A DNA stretch of 64,000 nucleotides from Pseudoalteromonas spongiae UST010723-006 (lineage in GTDB: Bacteria; Pseudomonadota; Gammaproteobacteria; Enterobacterales; Alteromonadaceae). This document shows positions 37,107-46,160 of the stretch, piece after piece (position 1 is the first letter of the stretch; each line of letters starts with the position of its first letter). Where the stretch lies: NCBI RefSeq assembly GCF_000238255.3, contig NZ_CP011039.1, forward strand, positions 2,653,001 through 2,717,000. Direction: 5' to 3'. A program made the translations under genes and the position numbers. The notes below the pieces were generated by a model. The model made no database searches, was not told where the DNA came from, and saw nothing but the letters and a program-made list of their open reading frames with translations.

Positions 37107-37894
37107 TAAGGATTCCATACTGCTTGTGGCAACTTAATTGTTAAACACGCCATGGTTGGCGGAAAATATTCAGAAAACGCCATTGACTGCCAATCATCTT
37201 CAAACATATCTACCAACACTAAACCATTATCTAGCTGACCTTTAATTTGCTCTTCAAATGAATGACTAAACACCAGTGGCTCATCTTGCTCTTTTAGCAA
37301 TGCCTGCTCTGCTTGGGTTAAGTTATTAATGTCACTAAAGGGTAACTTGTGCCTTACTTTAGTAACGCCTTTTTCAGCCTCAAACCAATCAAATATATAC
37401 GCTGCAGGATTGATAAAGCCACTTAGTAAACGCCCGTTTACTTTTAATACACGAGCAGCTTCTGCCCAAAGGCCAGATATATCAGGCACAAAATTATTAG
37501 AACAAGGGTGGAAAATTAAATCAAAGCTTTCATTTTCAAAACAGCTCAAGTCTGTCATATCACCTTTAACGGTTGTTAACGTTAGGCCATCGCGCTTGGC
37601 AACATGCGCATCTTGCGCAAGTTGATTTTCAGATAAGTCAAATACGGTTACATCAGCACCCGCAGCCGCTAAAATAGGCCCTTGCTGACCACCACCTGAA
37701 GCAAGACAAAGCACTTTTTTGCCTTTAAGATCGCCAAACCAGTTATGAGGCACACTTTTATGTGGTGTTAAAACAATTGACCACTCACCTTTTCGTGCCG
37801 CGTCTACTTGTTCAGTCGTGACAGGTTGAGTCCACTCATTATTTGCTTCAACCTGTTTATTCCATGCATGATTGTTATAGTTTTTAATATCCAT
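37106..37894 (-). CDS. Class I SAM-dependent methyltransferase
   Basis: A 262-residue Rossmann-fold methyltransferase. Motif I is VLCLASGGGQQGPILAA (about residues 62-78), motif II is VTVFDLS, and ESFDLIFHPCSNNFVPD is the motif IV region. The substrate is not clear; the proteins most like it are annotated simply as class I methyltransferases. ATG 37894 is preferred over a GTG 15 bases upstream because GAGAGA precedes it. It is the first gene of a coupled operon with a lipoprotein and a tRNA deacylase. Confidence 0.85.
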   Translation of the reverse strand: MDIKNYNNHAWNKQVEANNEWTQPVTTEQVDAARKGEWSIVLTPHKSVPHNWFGDLKGKKVLCLASGGGQQGPILAAAGADVTVFDLSENQLAQDAHVAKRDGLTLTTVKGDMTDLSCFENESFDLIFHPCSNNFVPDISGLWAEAARVLKVNGRLLSGFINPAAYIFDWFEAEKGVTKVRHKLPFSDINNLTQAEQALLKEQDEPLVFSHSFEEQIKGQLDNGLVLVDMFEDDWQSMAFSEYFPPTMACLTIKLPQAVWNP

Positions 37895-37958
37895 TGGTCT
37901 CTCTCGCACAATTAATGTGCAAACAAGCGAAAATTATCTTTTATGCTACAAAAAATAC

Positions 37959-37987
37959 TTGACCAGTGACAGAAAAAAAATTAAAGT
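37959..37987 (+). promoter_or_regulatory. Sigma-70 promoter of tRNA-Ala
   Basis: TTGACC (37959-37964), a 17-base spacer and TAAAGT (37982-37987), then a GC-rich discriminator (TCTGCCCG). The strong -35, exact spacing and GC-rich start region are the usual layout of stringently controlled stable RNA promoters. Confidence 0.65.
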
Positions 37988-38035
37988 TCTGCCCGTTCAA
38001 ACGCAACATGGTTTGAATGTCCTTTTTTGGAATGT

Positions 38036-38111
38036 GGGGCTATAGCTCAGCTGGGAGAGCGCCTGCCTTGCACGCAGGAGGTCAGCAGTTCGATCCTGCT
38101 TAGCTCCACCA
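38036..38111 (+). tRNA. tRNA-Ala (anticodon UGC)
   Basis: A 76-base cloverleaf with acceptor GGGGCTA paired to TAGCTCC (one G-U; the G3-U70 alanine identity pair is present), D arm GCTC-GAGC, anticodon arm CCTGC, loop CTTGCAC, GCAGG, T arm CAGCAGTTCGATCCTGCTT and encoded CCA. It is a single gene, not part of an rRNA operon here. Confidence 0.97.
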
Positions 38112-38220
38112 CTTTCCAACCTCTCTTATTTTTAAATTCAATACCAAGTATTTCAAATAAAAATCTCTCGCTAAATTTATCTTGATATAATGCAGCAAAT
38201 TATTCTTTTTTCTGCTTATT

Positions 38221-39093
38221 ATGTCCCCTGAGAAGCAAAGCTTAACCTTTTTACACTCTGCCGTTTTATTATTTGGTGGCACTGCACTGTTTGCCAAATT
38301 AATTGGTCTTAATGCGCTAGATATAACCGTTTACCGTACTGCCGTCGCAGCAATTGCTTTGTGTGCTTTTTTGTTTTTTACACGCCAAGCTATTTTATTA
38401 AAACAAACCAAAGATTACGGTGTAGCCTTGATCCTTGGCGTGGTTGTAGGCCTACATTGGGTGACTTATTTTGCTGGTATGCAAATGGCTGGCATCACCA
38501 TAGGCATCATCGCATTTTTTACCTACCCTGTGATGACCGTCTTTATGGAGCCACTGTTTTCAAAGCGCCTACCTCATATGCAAGATGTGTTTATTGCCAT
38601 GATGGTGTTACTTGGGATTTACTTGCTTGTACCGGAAGCAAACCTTGGTAATCAGGTTACCCTTGGCATAGTAACAGGCATGTTCTCGGGCTTTTTATTT
38701 GCCCTGCGCAATATTCTGCACAAGAGCTTTTTTATGGGTTATTCGGGGCCGCAAACGATGCTTTATCAAACCCTTGTTGCAAGCATAATGTTGTGCGCAT
38801 TTGTTGAAGTACCTCTTAACCAAGTTTCGCAACACGACCTTTATTTACTTTTACTTGTTGGTGTAGTGTTTACCGCAACCCCACATGCTTTATTTGCCGC
38901 AAGCCTTGCGTATTTAAGTGCTAAAACCGCAGGCTTAATTTCCTGCTTGCAGCCTTTGTATGCTAGTTTTTTCGCCTTTTTACTGTTACACGAAAAAATA
39001 ACACTGACGACATTAATTGGTGGCTCGTTGGTGATTAGTGGCGCATTTTTTGAAACTTATCTAGTTAACAAACAAGCTAAGGCAGCAAAATAA
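38221..39093 (+). CDS. EamA-family DMT transporter
   Basis: A 290-residue inner-membrane protein with ten predicted helices in two EamA repeats. LLFGGTALFAKLIGL, TVYRTAVAAIALCAF and HWVTYFAGMQMAG are in the first half; LISCLQPLYASFFAFLLLHE and LIGGSLVISGAF are typical of the second. The substrate is unknown; the family includes amino acid and metabolite exporters. It is monocistronic. Confidence 0.85.
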   Translation: MSPEKQSLTFLHSAVLLFGGTALFAKLIGLNALDITVYRTAVAAIALCAFLFFTRQAILLKQTKDYGVALILGVVVGLHWVTYFAGMQMAGITIGIIAFFTYPVMTVFMEPLFSKRLPHMQDVFIAMMVLLGIYLLVPEANLGNQVTLGIVTGMFSGFLFALRNILHKSFFMGYSGPQTMLYQTLVASIMLCAFVEVPLNQVSQHDLYLLLLVGVVFTATPHALFAASLAYLSAKTAGLISCLQPLYASFFAFLLLHEKITLTTLIGGSLVISGAFFETYLVNKQAKAAK

Positions 39094-39362
39094 TAAAATA
39101 CTAGTTCTGTTAAGCCTGTGAGCAAAAATCAATAAACGCCCTGCAAAGCTGAATTATAGCTATTGCTTAGTACAGGTAAACGGGCACGCTATGAGCAAAC
39201 AACCTAGCTAGCATGATTAGCTAATTAGGTGAATTGCGATTTAGCTTTTAACAGATGTAGAAAATCTTGATTGATTTCAAAGTAATTGTGCAATTTAACC
39301 GTTAAGCTGTGGTAAGTTGAGTGAGAGATAAACTTTTGACTAAGAGCAAAAAGGGTTAGTAC

Positions 39363-40058
39363 ATGAAAGTTTTTGCCCACCGAGGCGCCAGTGGTTTGTA
39401 TCCTGAAAACACACGCTCAGCGATATTAGCGGCGTTGGAATTGGGTGTTGATGGCATTGAAATTGACTTACAAAGTACACTCGATGGTTTTGCCGTTATT
39501 CACGATACTTGGCTTGACAGAACAACCAATGGGCGAGGAAAAGTTAACAAACTTACACTTGCCGAAGTGCAACAATATGATGCCGGTAACGGACAAACCG
39601 TACCAAGCATTGAAGAAGTATTTCAATGGGTTAATAATCAAACGTTATTAAACCTAGAGCTCAAACATACCTTCGCGCTGGATAAGCTAGTCCAACTAAT
39701 CGAACAACAAGTTCAATCAGGGCTGCTAACACGTGAAAATATTTTAATCTCCTCTTTTGACCATCACCAGCTAAAATGGCTTAAACAACAATTGCCTTGG
39801 GTAAAAATAGGTGCATTAACCGGCTCTATTCCGCTGGGGTATTGTGAATTTGCTGAACGATTAAATGCCTACAGCGTGCATGTGGATAAAAATTTTATGA
39901 ACTGCGAGTACGTTGCCGATGCAAAAACAAGAAACTTAAAGGTTTTTGCCTATACTGTAGATAAACAGGAAGACATTGACGATATGCTTGCGCTTGGTGT
40001 AGATGGCATTTTTACTAATTACCCCTCTAAAGCACAAAGCTTTCTGTTGCAAAAATAA
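39363..40058 (+). CDS. Glycerophosphodiester phosphodiesterase (UgpQ-like)
   Basis: A 231-residue cytoplasmic enzyme that splits glycerophosphodiesters into glycerol 3-phosphate and an alcohol. The N-terminal signature AHRGASGLYPENT has the catalytic His, GVDGIEIDLQSTLDG the metal-binding Glu-Asp pair and VIHDTWLDRTTNG the second catalytic His. The end has VDGIFTNYPSKA. No signal peptide is seen, so it is of the UgpQ rather than the GlpQ type. A related chemoreceptor module follows but is probably a separate unit. Confidence 0.92.
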   Translation: MKVFAHRGASGLYPENTRSAILAALELGVDGIEIDLQSTLDGFAVIHDTWLDRTTNGRGKVNKLTLAEVQQYDAGNGQTVPSIEEVFQWVNNQTLLNLELKHTFALDKLVQLIEQQVQSGLLTRENILISSFDHHQLKWLKQQLPWVKIGALTGSIPLGYCEFAERLNAYSVHVDKNFMNCEYVADAKTRNLKVFAYTVDKQEDIDDMLALGVDGIFTNYPSKAQSFLLQK

Positions 40059-40100
40059 TCCTAACTATAAGCATATAGCTTAGCTACCTAGGGGCATTTA

Positions 40101-40610
40101 ATGGACCAACAACAGCAAGATTTATTTTGCTTTCGCAGTGAAGCATCGCGCCTACTCCTTTTATGCAATACGCAATTAACGCTAAGCCTGAATCAAAGCG
40201 ATCAAGATATATTAGAGTTAAGCCAAGTTTTTCAAAACCTTGCGAACATTTGCAGCAAACTTGAAAATGAAAAAAGCACTTCGTCGAAATTAGATGAATT
40301 ACACCAACAAATACAGCACAGTGTAAACAATGGGGTTATGGCATTTCAGTTTTACGATAGACTGACACAACAATTGTCACATATTCAGCAAACGATGGAT
40401 CAATTGAGCCATTTGATTCAAGATAATGATAACTTAGCCGATGAAGATAAATGGCAAGGATTGCGCACCCAATTAAAAAATAGTTATTCAATGGAATCTG
40501 AACATCAAATTTTTCAAGCAATTATGGATGGTAAAACCAAACAGCAAGCGCTTGAATTACATCGTCAATTAGAACAACAACAGCACGATGACGATGTTGA
40601 GCTTTTTTAA
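40101..40610 (+). CDS. Coiled-coil protein upstream of a chemoreceptor
   Basis: A 169-residue, glutamine-rich, largely helical cytoplasmic protein without a recognised domain. The segment AFQFYDRLTQQLSHIQ recalls the short helix by which chemotaxis phosphatases and related proteins contact their partners, but this is only a resemblance. It ends in an acidic tail (HDDDVELF). It lies 28 bases before the chemoreceptor on the same strand, so the two are likely cotranscribed and may work together. AGGGG precedes the ATG. Confidence 0.6.
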   Translation: MDQQQQDLFCFRSEASRLLLLCNTQLTLSLNQSDQDILELSQVFQNLANICSKLENEKSTSSKLDELHQQIQHSVNNGVMAFQFYDRLTQQLSHIQQTMDQLSHLIQDNDNLADEDKWQGLRTQLKNSYSMESEHQIFQAIMDGKTKQQALELHRQLEQQQHDDDVELF

Positions 40611-40638
40611 AGGGTAAAGGTCATTTAAGGCATGCAAA

Positions 40639-41859
40639 ATGAGTTCTTTATATATGCAATTATACGAAAAAATTGAAAAAACCTTTTTCTTTACACTAAC
40701 ACGCAAAATTTTTGGCAATTTGAGCTTTCTATTTGCCTTTCAAGTTATTACGTTAATTTGGCTGTACCAAGAGCTGACTGATAATGGCCATATTGATATG
40801 AGCTATTGGTTTATCGCGTTAATCAGTATTGGCAGTTTCTTCTTTACCTGCTTTTACATGCACTTTTTAATTGTACGTCCGATCAATGCACTAAAGAAAA
40901 CACTGACAGATATCAATGAGAAAGGCGCTGATTTAGCAACCCATTTACCCCAATTTACCTTTGATGAGTTTCGTGAACTCAGCGAGCAGTACAATACCTT
41001 TGTTTCACGGTTAGAAGCGCTATTAAAACAGGTGTATGAAAAAGCCGAACTTGCTGAAATGACCAATCAAAATGTGACTAAGTCGATGACTGAAACCAAC
41101 CGTATTGGTGAAGAGCAGCTAGCACTTAGTAATACAATTTTTACCGCCAGTGAAGAAGTTAGCCAAAGCCTAAATCAAATTTCACAAAATACCCAAATGA
41201 CCTTTGATGCGAATGTTGAAAACCTGAGCAAAGTTCATACTTCCGCCAATGAAATTGGAAACCTAGTAACTAAAATTCAGCGCATGACCGAATTACTCGG
41301 TAGCTTCGCAACAACCGTGGGTGGCTTAAAAGAAAACTCAGACAACATTCGAAAAATCCTCACTATGGTAGAAGAGTTTTCAGACCAAACCAACCTACTG
41401 GCGCTTAATGCCGCAATTGAGGCTGCACGCGCAGGTGAAGCCGGTCGTGGCTTTGCAGTGGTAGCAGATGAAGTGCGTTCACTGTCAGTAAAAGTTAACG
41501 ATGCAACTCGCCAAATTAATGATTTTATTAATCAAATGAATACGCTTGTTGGTGAAACAAACCGCGAAACTGAGCAATTGATTGAGCAATCGAGTAGTGC
41601 TGAAAGTTCGATAGCAAACACTAATGATGTGTTTAGCCAAATGACCAAAGAACTAGAAAGTAACCAATCTCAGTTACAAGAAATTGTTGCGGCCGTGCAT
41701 CAGCTGGAACATACACAACAACAAACGCATTCCTCGGTACAACAAATTGTCGAGCTCGGCCATATGGCGAAAGATAAAATTACTAACGCCAATGAAAATA
41801 GTAGAGAACTGCAGTGTCAAACATCCGATACCAAAAAAGATCTCGAACAGTTTATTTAG
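40639..41859 (+). CDS. Methyl-accepting chemotaxis protein lacking a periplasmic sensor domain
   Basis: A 406-residue receptor with two membrane helices (about 25-45 and 55-78) separated by only about ten residues, a HAMP domain (about 78-130) and a signalling domain whose hairpin tip is [20 protein letters not shown] followed by VADEVRSLS. With almost no periplasmic loop it cannot sense an external ligand in the usual way; it may respond to membrane state or to a partner such as the preceding coiled-coil protein. No CheR pentapeptide is seen at its C-terminus (DLEQFI). Confidence 0.9.
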   Translation: MSSLYMQLYEKIEKTFFFTLTRKIFGNLSFLFAFQVITLIWLYQELTDNGHIDMSYWFIALISIGSFFFTCFYMHFLIVRPINALKKTLTDINEKGADLATHLPQFTFDEFRELSEQYNTFVSRLEALLKQVYEKAELAEMTNQNVTKSMTETNRIGEEQLALSNTIFTASEEVSQSLNQISQNTQMTFDANVENLSKVHTSANEIGNLVTKIQRMTELLGSFATTVGGLKENSDNIRKILTMVEEFSDQTNLLALNAAIEAARAGEAGRGFAVVADEVRSLSVKVNDATRQINDFINQMNTLVGETNRETEQLIEQSSSAESSIANTNDVFSQMTKELESNQSQLQEIVAAVHQLEHTQQQTHSSVQQIVELGHMAKDKITNANENSRELQCQTSDTKKDLEQFI

Positions 41860-41881
41860 CCTAAGCGACGGATTACCATAC

Positions 41882-41916
41882 CAGTGCTAGTTTTGATACT
41901 TTCAAAACTAGCACTG
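41882..41916. repeat. Perfect 15-bp inverted repeat after the chemoreceptor gene
   Basis: CAGTGCTAGTTTTGA and TCAAAACTAGCACTG are exact inverted repeats around TACTT. Neither side carries a T-run. A second hairpin (GAGAGGG, TTAAG, CCCTCTC at 41921-41939) follows and spans the epmA stop codon. Together they separate two convergent genes and probably act as a bidirectional end or as a barrier to RNA decay. Confidence 0.7.
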
Positions 41917-41927
41917 ATAAGAGAGGG

Positions 41928-42899
41928 TTAAGCCCTCTCAACATCAAAAGCTAATACCTCTGATATACGCTCGGCGCCAAGTGCCAACATAATTAGCCTA
42001 TCCACTCCTAACGCTACACCTGAGCACTGTGGCAAACCATAATCAAGCGCCGCTAAAAATCGCTCATCAATTGCAACCTCTGGTAAACCTTGCGATGCTC
42101 GCTTTTGATTATCATCAACAAAGCGCTGTCGCTGCTCAGAGCCCTCAGTAAGCTCATCGAAGCCATTAGCTAACTCCATACCTTTAAAGTACAGTTCAAA
42201 ACGCTCAGCAACGCGAGGATCTGCGCCATTTAGTTTAGCGAGTGCCGCTTGTGATGCAGGGAAATGATAAACAAAACAAGGGGCTTTCTGACCTATTTTG
42301 GGTTCAATACACATGCAAAATAATAGCTGTAACAAAGTGTCTTTATCGTTTTCTTGTGCGGCAATATGCTCAAACCCTTGCTCAGCGGCAAGCGCAGAAA
42401 GCTCTTCGATAGATGCGGTGAGTGGATCACAGTTTAAATGCGTTAAAAAAGCGTCTTGATAAGTGATACGCTCTGCTGATCCACACCCTAACAAACTCAT
42501 CATTAAGTCATTAATTTCATCCATTAACTGCGCTGCGTTAAAGTAAGGTCGATACCACTCCAGCATTGTAAATTCTGGATTATGATGACGGCCCGCTTCT
42601 TCGTTACGAAACGCTTTTGCCAACTGAAAAATCGCGCCAGAGCCAGCGGCAAGCAATCGCTTCATAGCAAATTCCGGCGATGTTTGCAGATAAAGTGGTA
42701 GGCCTTTAGCAAACCCAGGGCCGACAAACTGAGTACTAAAACTTGCTAAGTGAATATCGGTAACGCTTGCCTGCGATAAACTTGGCGTTTCTACCTCCAT
42801 TACATTTCTTTGGTAGAAAAATTCACGAATTGCTTTAATGATTTTTGCCCGCGCGTTTAAGTTTTCGATTGATGCACTTGGCTGCCATTGGACTGTCAT
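41928..42899 (-). CDS. epmA: EF-P--(R)-beta-lysine ligase
   Basis: A 323-residue class II lysyl-tRNA-synthetase-like enzyme without the anticodon domain (also PoxA, GenX, YjeA). It attaches (R)-beta-lysine to Lys34 of EF-P. Motif 1 region [16 protein letters not shown], motif 2 [22 protein letters not shown] and motif 3 [15 protein letters not shown] are all present. It lies downstream of efp on the same strand, separated by a terminator, and opposite epmB, so the whole modification pathway is within 2.7 kb. Confidence 0.95.
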   Translation of the reverse strand: MTVQWQPSASIENLNARAKIIKAIREFFYQRNVMEVETPSLSQASVTDIHLASFSTQFVGPGFAKGLPLYLQTSPEFAMKRLLAAGSGAIFQLAKAFRNEEAGRHHNPEFTMLEWYRPYFNAAQLMDEINDLMMSLLGCGSAERITYQDAFLTHLNCDPLTASIEELSALAAEQGFEHIAAQENDKDTLLQLLFCMCIEPKIGQKAPCFVYHFPASQAALAKLNGADPRVAERFELYFKGMELANGFDELTEGSEQRQRFVDDNQKRASQGLPEVAIDERFLAALDYGLPQCSGVALGVDRLIMLALGAERISEVLAFDVERA

Positions 42900-42927
42900 G
42901 ATGGTTACTCTTAATTATGGCGTAAAC

Positions 42928-42952
42928 AAAAATCCCAGCTAGCGCTGGGATT
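42928..42952 (-). terminator. Terminator between efp and epmA
   Basis: AAAAATCCCAGC, TAGC, GCTGGGATTTT: an 8-bp core stem with A/T tails, 24 bases past the efp stop. It should make most efp transcripts end before epmA, which needs far less protein. Confidence 0.82.
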
Positions 42953-42975
42953 TTCTTCGAAATAAAATCAAAAAT

Positions 42976-43545
42976 TTATTTTTGCGCACGACCAACGTAT
43001 TCGCCAGAGCGAGTGTCAACTTTGATTACTTCACCAATTTGAACAAACAGAGGAACACGTACAACCGCACCTGTTGTTAAAGTAGCAGGCTTACCACCGG
43101 TACCAGCAGTATCACCTTTCAGACCAGGATCTGTGTCTGTGATTTCTAGCTCAACAAAGTTTGGTGGCGTAATTGAGATTGGGTTACCGTTCCAAAGAGT
43201 AATGGTACAAGTGTTGTTTTCAACTAACCATTTAACGCTATCGCCAACTGCTTTTTCGTCAGCAGCAACCTGTTCAAACGTTTCGTTATTCATGAAATGC
43301 CAAAACTCGCCATCTGTGTATAGATAATCTAGCTCGATATCCATAACGTCTGCAGCTTCTACACTTTCACCTGATTTAAATGTTTTTTCTAACACTTTAC
43401 CAGAGATAAGTTTACGTACCTTTACACGGTTAAATGCTTGACCTTTACCCGGTTTTACAACTTCGTTTTCAAGAATTGAACACGGCTCGCCATCTAACAT
43501 AAATTTTAGGCCGCCCTTGAACTCATTGGTGCTATAATTCGCCAT
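42976..43545 (-). CDS. efp: Translation elongation factor P
   Basis: A 189-residue ribosome-binding protein that relieves stalling at polyproline. The modified loop is [10 protein letters not shown], with the acceptor lysine at position 34, consistent with beta-lysylation by EpmA/EpmB. The C-terminal OB domain has the conserved [14 protein letters not shown] and [14 protein letters not shown]. It is divergent from epmB. Confidence 0.97.
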   Translation of the reverse strand: MANYSTNEFKGGLKFMLDGEPCSILENEVVKPGKGQAFNRVKVRKLISGKVLEKTFKSGESVEAADVMDIELDYLYTDGEFWHFMNNETFEQVAADEKAVGDSVKWLVENNTCTITLWNGNPISITPPNFVELEITDTDPGLKGDTAGTGGKPATLTTGAVVRVPLFVQIGEVIKVDTRSGEYVGRAQK

Positions 43546-43587
43546 CGTTTCCTCTATCGCAAAATTTTTTACATAATTGATCGGCTA

Positions 43588-44607
43588 ATGATACAAAGAA
43601 TTGAAGCAAATTTGCATACTAACTGGCAAAAAGAATTAGCAAATGCCATTTCCGACCCAAAAATACTGCTTAAGTTACTGGAAATTGACTCAAAAAATTT
43701 ATCAGACGACATTGCCGCGAGAAAGCTATTTGCTATGAGAGTACCACTTCCATTTGTATCACGAATGGAAAAAGGCAATCTAAACGATCCATTACTGAAA
43801 CAAGTTTTACCACTTGCGGATGAGTTTGAAACACATCCAGGTTACACAAGCGATCCATTAGAAGAGCAAAATAACCAAACTCCGGGCCTGCTGCACAAAT
43901 ATAAATCGAGAGTATTACTTATTTTTCGTGGTGGTTGCGCTGTAAACTGCCGTTATTGCTTTCGCAGACACTTCCCCTATCAAGATAATCACCAAAATAA
44001 ACAAAGCTTACTAAGTGCTCTTGATTACATAGCAAAGCATCCTGAAATAAACGAAGTGATTTTAAGTGGTGGCGACCCGCTGATGGCTAATGATGAAGCA
44101 CTAATGTGGTTTATTGAGAAGCTAGAAGCAATTAACCATGTCACACGCATGCGCATTCATTCACGATTGCCGGTTGTAATCCCCGCACGTATTACGGAAG
44201 CATTCTTAGCAATTCCCACTCACACTCGGCTAAAATTGATTTTAGTAACGCATATTAACCATGCGAATGAAATTGACGACGCATTAAAAAAGCAGCTTAT
44301 CGCTGTAAAACGCGCGGGTTATACCTTGTTAAATCAAGCAGTATTATTAAAAAGCATTAATGACACGGTAGCAGCACAAATTTCGCTTTCTGAACGTTTA
44401 TTTGAAGCGGATATATTGCCGTATTATTTGCACGTGTTAGACAAAGTACAAGGCGCCCACCACTTTGCAATTACCGATGCCAACGCAATCGCACTACATC
44501 GTGAATTATTAACTGAGTTACCTGGCTTTTTAGTACCCAAACTAGTACGTGAAGTTGGCGGAGAAAAAAGTAAAACGCCATTAGATTTAGGGCTTTACGA
44601 TTTTTAG
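43588..44607 (+). CDS. epmB: EF-P beta-lysylation protein (lysine 2,3-aminomutase)
   Basis: A 339-residue radical SAM enzyme (YjeK) that converts (S)-alpha-lysine to (R)-beta-lysine, the substrate of EpmA. The iron-sulfur site is GGCAVNCRYCFRRHF (CxxxCxxC), ILSGGDPL binds SAM, and the PLP lysine is in the C-terminal GGEKSKTPLDLGLYDF. It has the short length typical of EpmB rather than the longer clostridial aminomutases. It is transcribed away from efp. Confidence 0.95.
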   Translation: MIQRIEANLHTNWQKELANAISDPKILLKLLEIDSKNLSDDIAARKLFAMRVPLPFVSRMEKGNLNDPLLKQVLPLADEFETHPGYTSDPLEEQNNQTPGLLHKYKSRVLLIFRGGCAVNCRYCFRRHFPYQDNHQNKQSLLSALDYIAKHPEINEVILSGGDPLMANDEALMWFIEKLEAINHVTRMRIHSRLPVVIPARITEAFLAIPTHTRLKLILVTHINHANEIDDALKKQLIAVKRAGYTLLNQAVLLKSINDTVAAQISLSERLFEADILPYYLHVLDKVQGAHHFAITDANAIALHRELLTELPGFLVPKLVREVGGEKSKTPLDLGLYDF

Positions 44608-44630
44608 GTGGCTTTTCAATTAGTGGTAGC

Positions 44631-44666
44631 GTTAAACGATAGCCCTAGGCGATAGAATCGTTTAAC
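44631..44666. repeat. 10-bp inverted repeat between epmB and a small motility-type gene
   Basis: GTTAAACGAT (44631-44640) and ATCGTTTAAC (44657-44666) are exact inverted repeats about 16 bases apart. There is no T-run. It may be an operator or an RNA structure at the end of epmB; the DNA just beyond repeats AAACGATA. Confidence 0.5.
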
Positions 44667-44709
44667 AACAAACGATAACCGCCCAATTTAACAAACAACA
44701 ATGCAGCCA

Positions 44710-44916
44710 TTAAACGTAGACATCGATATTATTACCGAGTGTTGTTGTTGGTGAACTAGCTCTATTTTGTGTTTGCGCAGGCATTGCGGCTGAATCAATC
44801 AAAGCCAACGCCTGTTGCCCTTGGGCTATAACCTGATTCTTGACGAGTTTGGCACTAATTACTTCTGAACTATCTGCATTTGCTGTTACATTTTGAACTG
44901 GACTTGAAATCTGCAT
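44710..44916 (-). CDS. Small putative motility protein (YjfB-like)
   Basis: A 68-residue protein without signal peptide. A helix (about 18-43, ISAKLVKNQVIAQGQQALAL) is followed by a proline/threonine linker and the ending LGNNIDVYV, which resembles the YjfB putative motility family (helix plus a final G-x-N-I-D-x-x-V). ATG 44916 has GAGG nine bases upstream and is preferred over the GTG six bases earlier. The family link is by pattern only; no flagellar genes are nearby. Confidence 0.5.
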   Translation of the reverse strand: MQISSPVQNVTANADSSEVISAKLVKNQVIAQGQQALALIDSAAMPAQTQNRASSPTTTLGNNIDVYV

Positions 44917-44985
44917 GGTCACTCACCTCAGTTAACTGTGCTATCATATCGGCAATTTATATTTAATCTTTAGTTATTTTATACT

Positions 44986-45279
44986 ATGAATTCGGTTATT
45001 TCAGAACTAAACAACAATCTAAAAGTATTATATCGCCAAGCTATTGATGCAGATAGCAAATTAGATTCCTTACAACAACAAGGCAAAGGTAAATTCTCAA
45101 CCTTGTTTAACAGCGAAAGTGGTTTTACTATCGAAGCAAAGCGCTTCAAACCTTACGTGCTAGAAGTTGCAAGTGATGTAGAGAGCTTATCAACGCAAGA
45201 TGATATTGACCAAGCGATACTTAAAAGCACCGTAATAAAGATGCAGCATTTGCATCAATTATTAGCCAGCTTCAAATAA
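44986..45279 (+). CDS. Small helical protein, possibly PriC-related
   Basis: A 97-residue cytoplasmic protein, mostly helical. KFSTLFNSESGFTIEAKRF followed by a helix and the end IKMQHLHQLLASF recalls the N-terminal half of the primosomal protein PriC, but the match is weak and the C-terminal half would be missing. It is divergent from the small motility-type gene. Treat as hypothetical. Confidence 0.5.
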   Translation: MNSVISELNNNLKVLYRQAIDADSKLDSLQQQGKGKFSTLFNSESGFTIEAKRFKPYVLEVASDVESLSTQDDIDQAILKSTVIKMQHLHQLLASFK

Positions 45280-45320
45280 ATTGACTATAATTTAGGCACA
45301 CATCCTGAACATATTTTGTT

Positions 45321-45635
45321 ATGTCGATTGCTACGCCACTTACTGCAGGTACAGAAATTACCTTAAGTAATATACAGTCAAGTAAAAGCTCATCCCTGAG
45401 TGAGAAGGTATCGGCTAGTTCAATTTACGGTGAATTCACTCAAGACGTCGTAAAGATTTCTGATGCTGCAAGAGAGAGGCAGCAACAATCAGAGTTGATT
45501 AATCGGCAGCAGCCAGTACAAGTTAGCAGTGATGTTGTGAGAGTCTCAAGCTCAATAGGTCAATCTAAAGCAGCTGGAAACTTAACTGAGTCCCAAGCAA
45601 GTAAACTCTACAAAGAAATAGCGGCACTATTATAG
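45321..45635 (+). CDS. Small serine-rich protein of unknown function
   Basis: A 104-residue soluble protein, rich in serine and probably disordered for its first 40 residues. It contains DVVKISDAARERQQ, a motif often seen in small proteobacterial proteins near motility genes, and ends with GNLTESQASKLYKEIAALL, a short helix. It follows the PriC-like gene by 41 bases on the same strand. No function can be assigned. Confidence 0.55.
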   Translation: MSIATPLTAGTEITLSNIQSSKSSSLSEKVSASSIYGEFTQDVVKISDAARERQQQSELINRQQPVQVSSDVVRVSSSIGQSKAAGNLTESQASKLYKEIAALL

Positions 45636-45665
45636 TACCGCTATTTTTTCTTAAATGACTAATGA

Positions 45666-46160
45666 TTAGTTAGCATCAATTTTTGACAATAACTGATCTT
45701 CAAACCAATCTGTAATAAGGCGCTTTTCGTGCATAAATTCTTCGTCTCGACCGCGACGAATTTTGTCCATAAAGCTCATGTCTTTTAATTCAGCATCGCC
45801 TTTATCCACCAGCTTGCCATTGGCATCTGTTAACGCATAACTAAATTTAAGCTTTGGAAAATGAATTGGTTTAACGATACGCATTTCTCTGCCACCGCCA
45901 AAACGCACATCGCCAGCGAGGTCGATATCGTTGATTGTCACTCCGAGCTTATAGCCTTCAGGCAACTTCTTAGCTAACTCCTGAAAATGCTTGGTAAATT
46001 GCTTTTCGATTCGTTTGTGATAACCACCGCGTGTTTCATTTGCCGCACGCACGTCGGTGAAATCGTTAAATTTCCCATACGTTACACTTGCCTCACCTGC
46101 AAATACTGAAAGCGGTGAAATTGTTACAACACTTAATAATAGTACCTTAGCTAATTTCAT
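45666..46160 (-). CDS. DUF3016 family exported protein
   Basis: A 164-residue protein. ATG 46160 is chosen as it follows AGGAG and begins a signal peptide (MKLAKVLLLSVVTISP, cut after VFA). The mature part has VTYGKFNDFTDVRAA, LGVTINDIDLAGDVRFGGGREMRIV and MSFMDKIRRGRDE, which match the DUF3016 family of gammaproteobacterial periplasmic proteins. Function unknown. Monocistronic. Confidence 0.8.
   Translation of the reverse strand: MKLAKVLLLSVVTISPLSVFAGEASVTYGKFNDFTDVRAANETRGGYHKRIEKQFTKHFQELAKKLPEGYKLGVTINDIDLAGDVRFGGGREMRIVKPIHFPKLKFSYALTDANGKLVDKGDAELKDMSFMDKIRRGRDEEFMHEKRLITDWFEDQLLSKIDAN

Noticed and set aside
38036..38111. tRNA-Ala as an integration site for a genomic island
   Set aside because: No integrase, no duplicated tRNA end and no change in gene content is seen on either side.
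39094..39362. Possible regulatory RNA between the DMT transporter and the GDPD gene
   Set aside because: The 270-base gap shows only imperfect short repeats and no terminator or ORF with a binding site.
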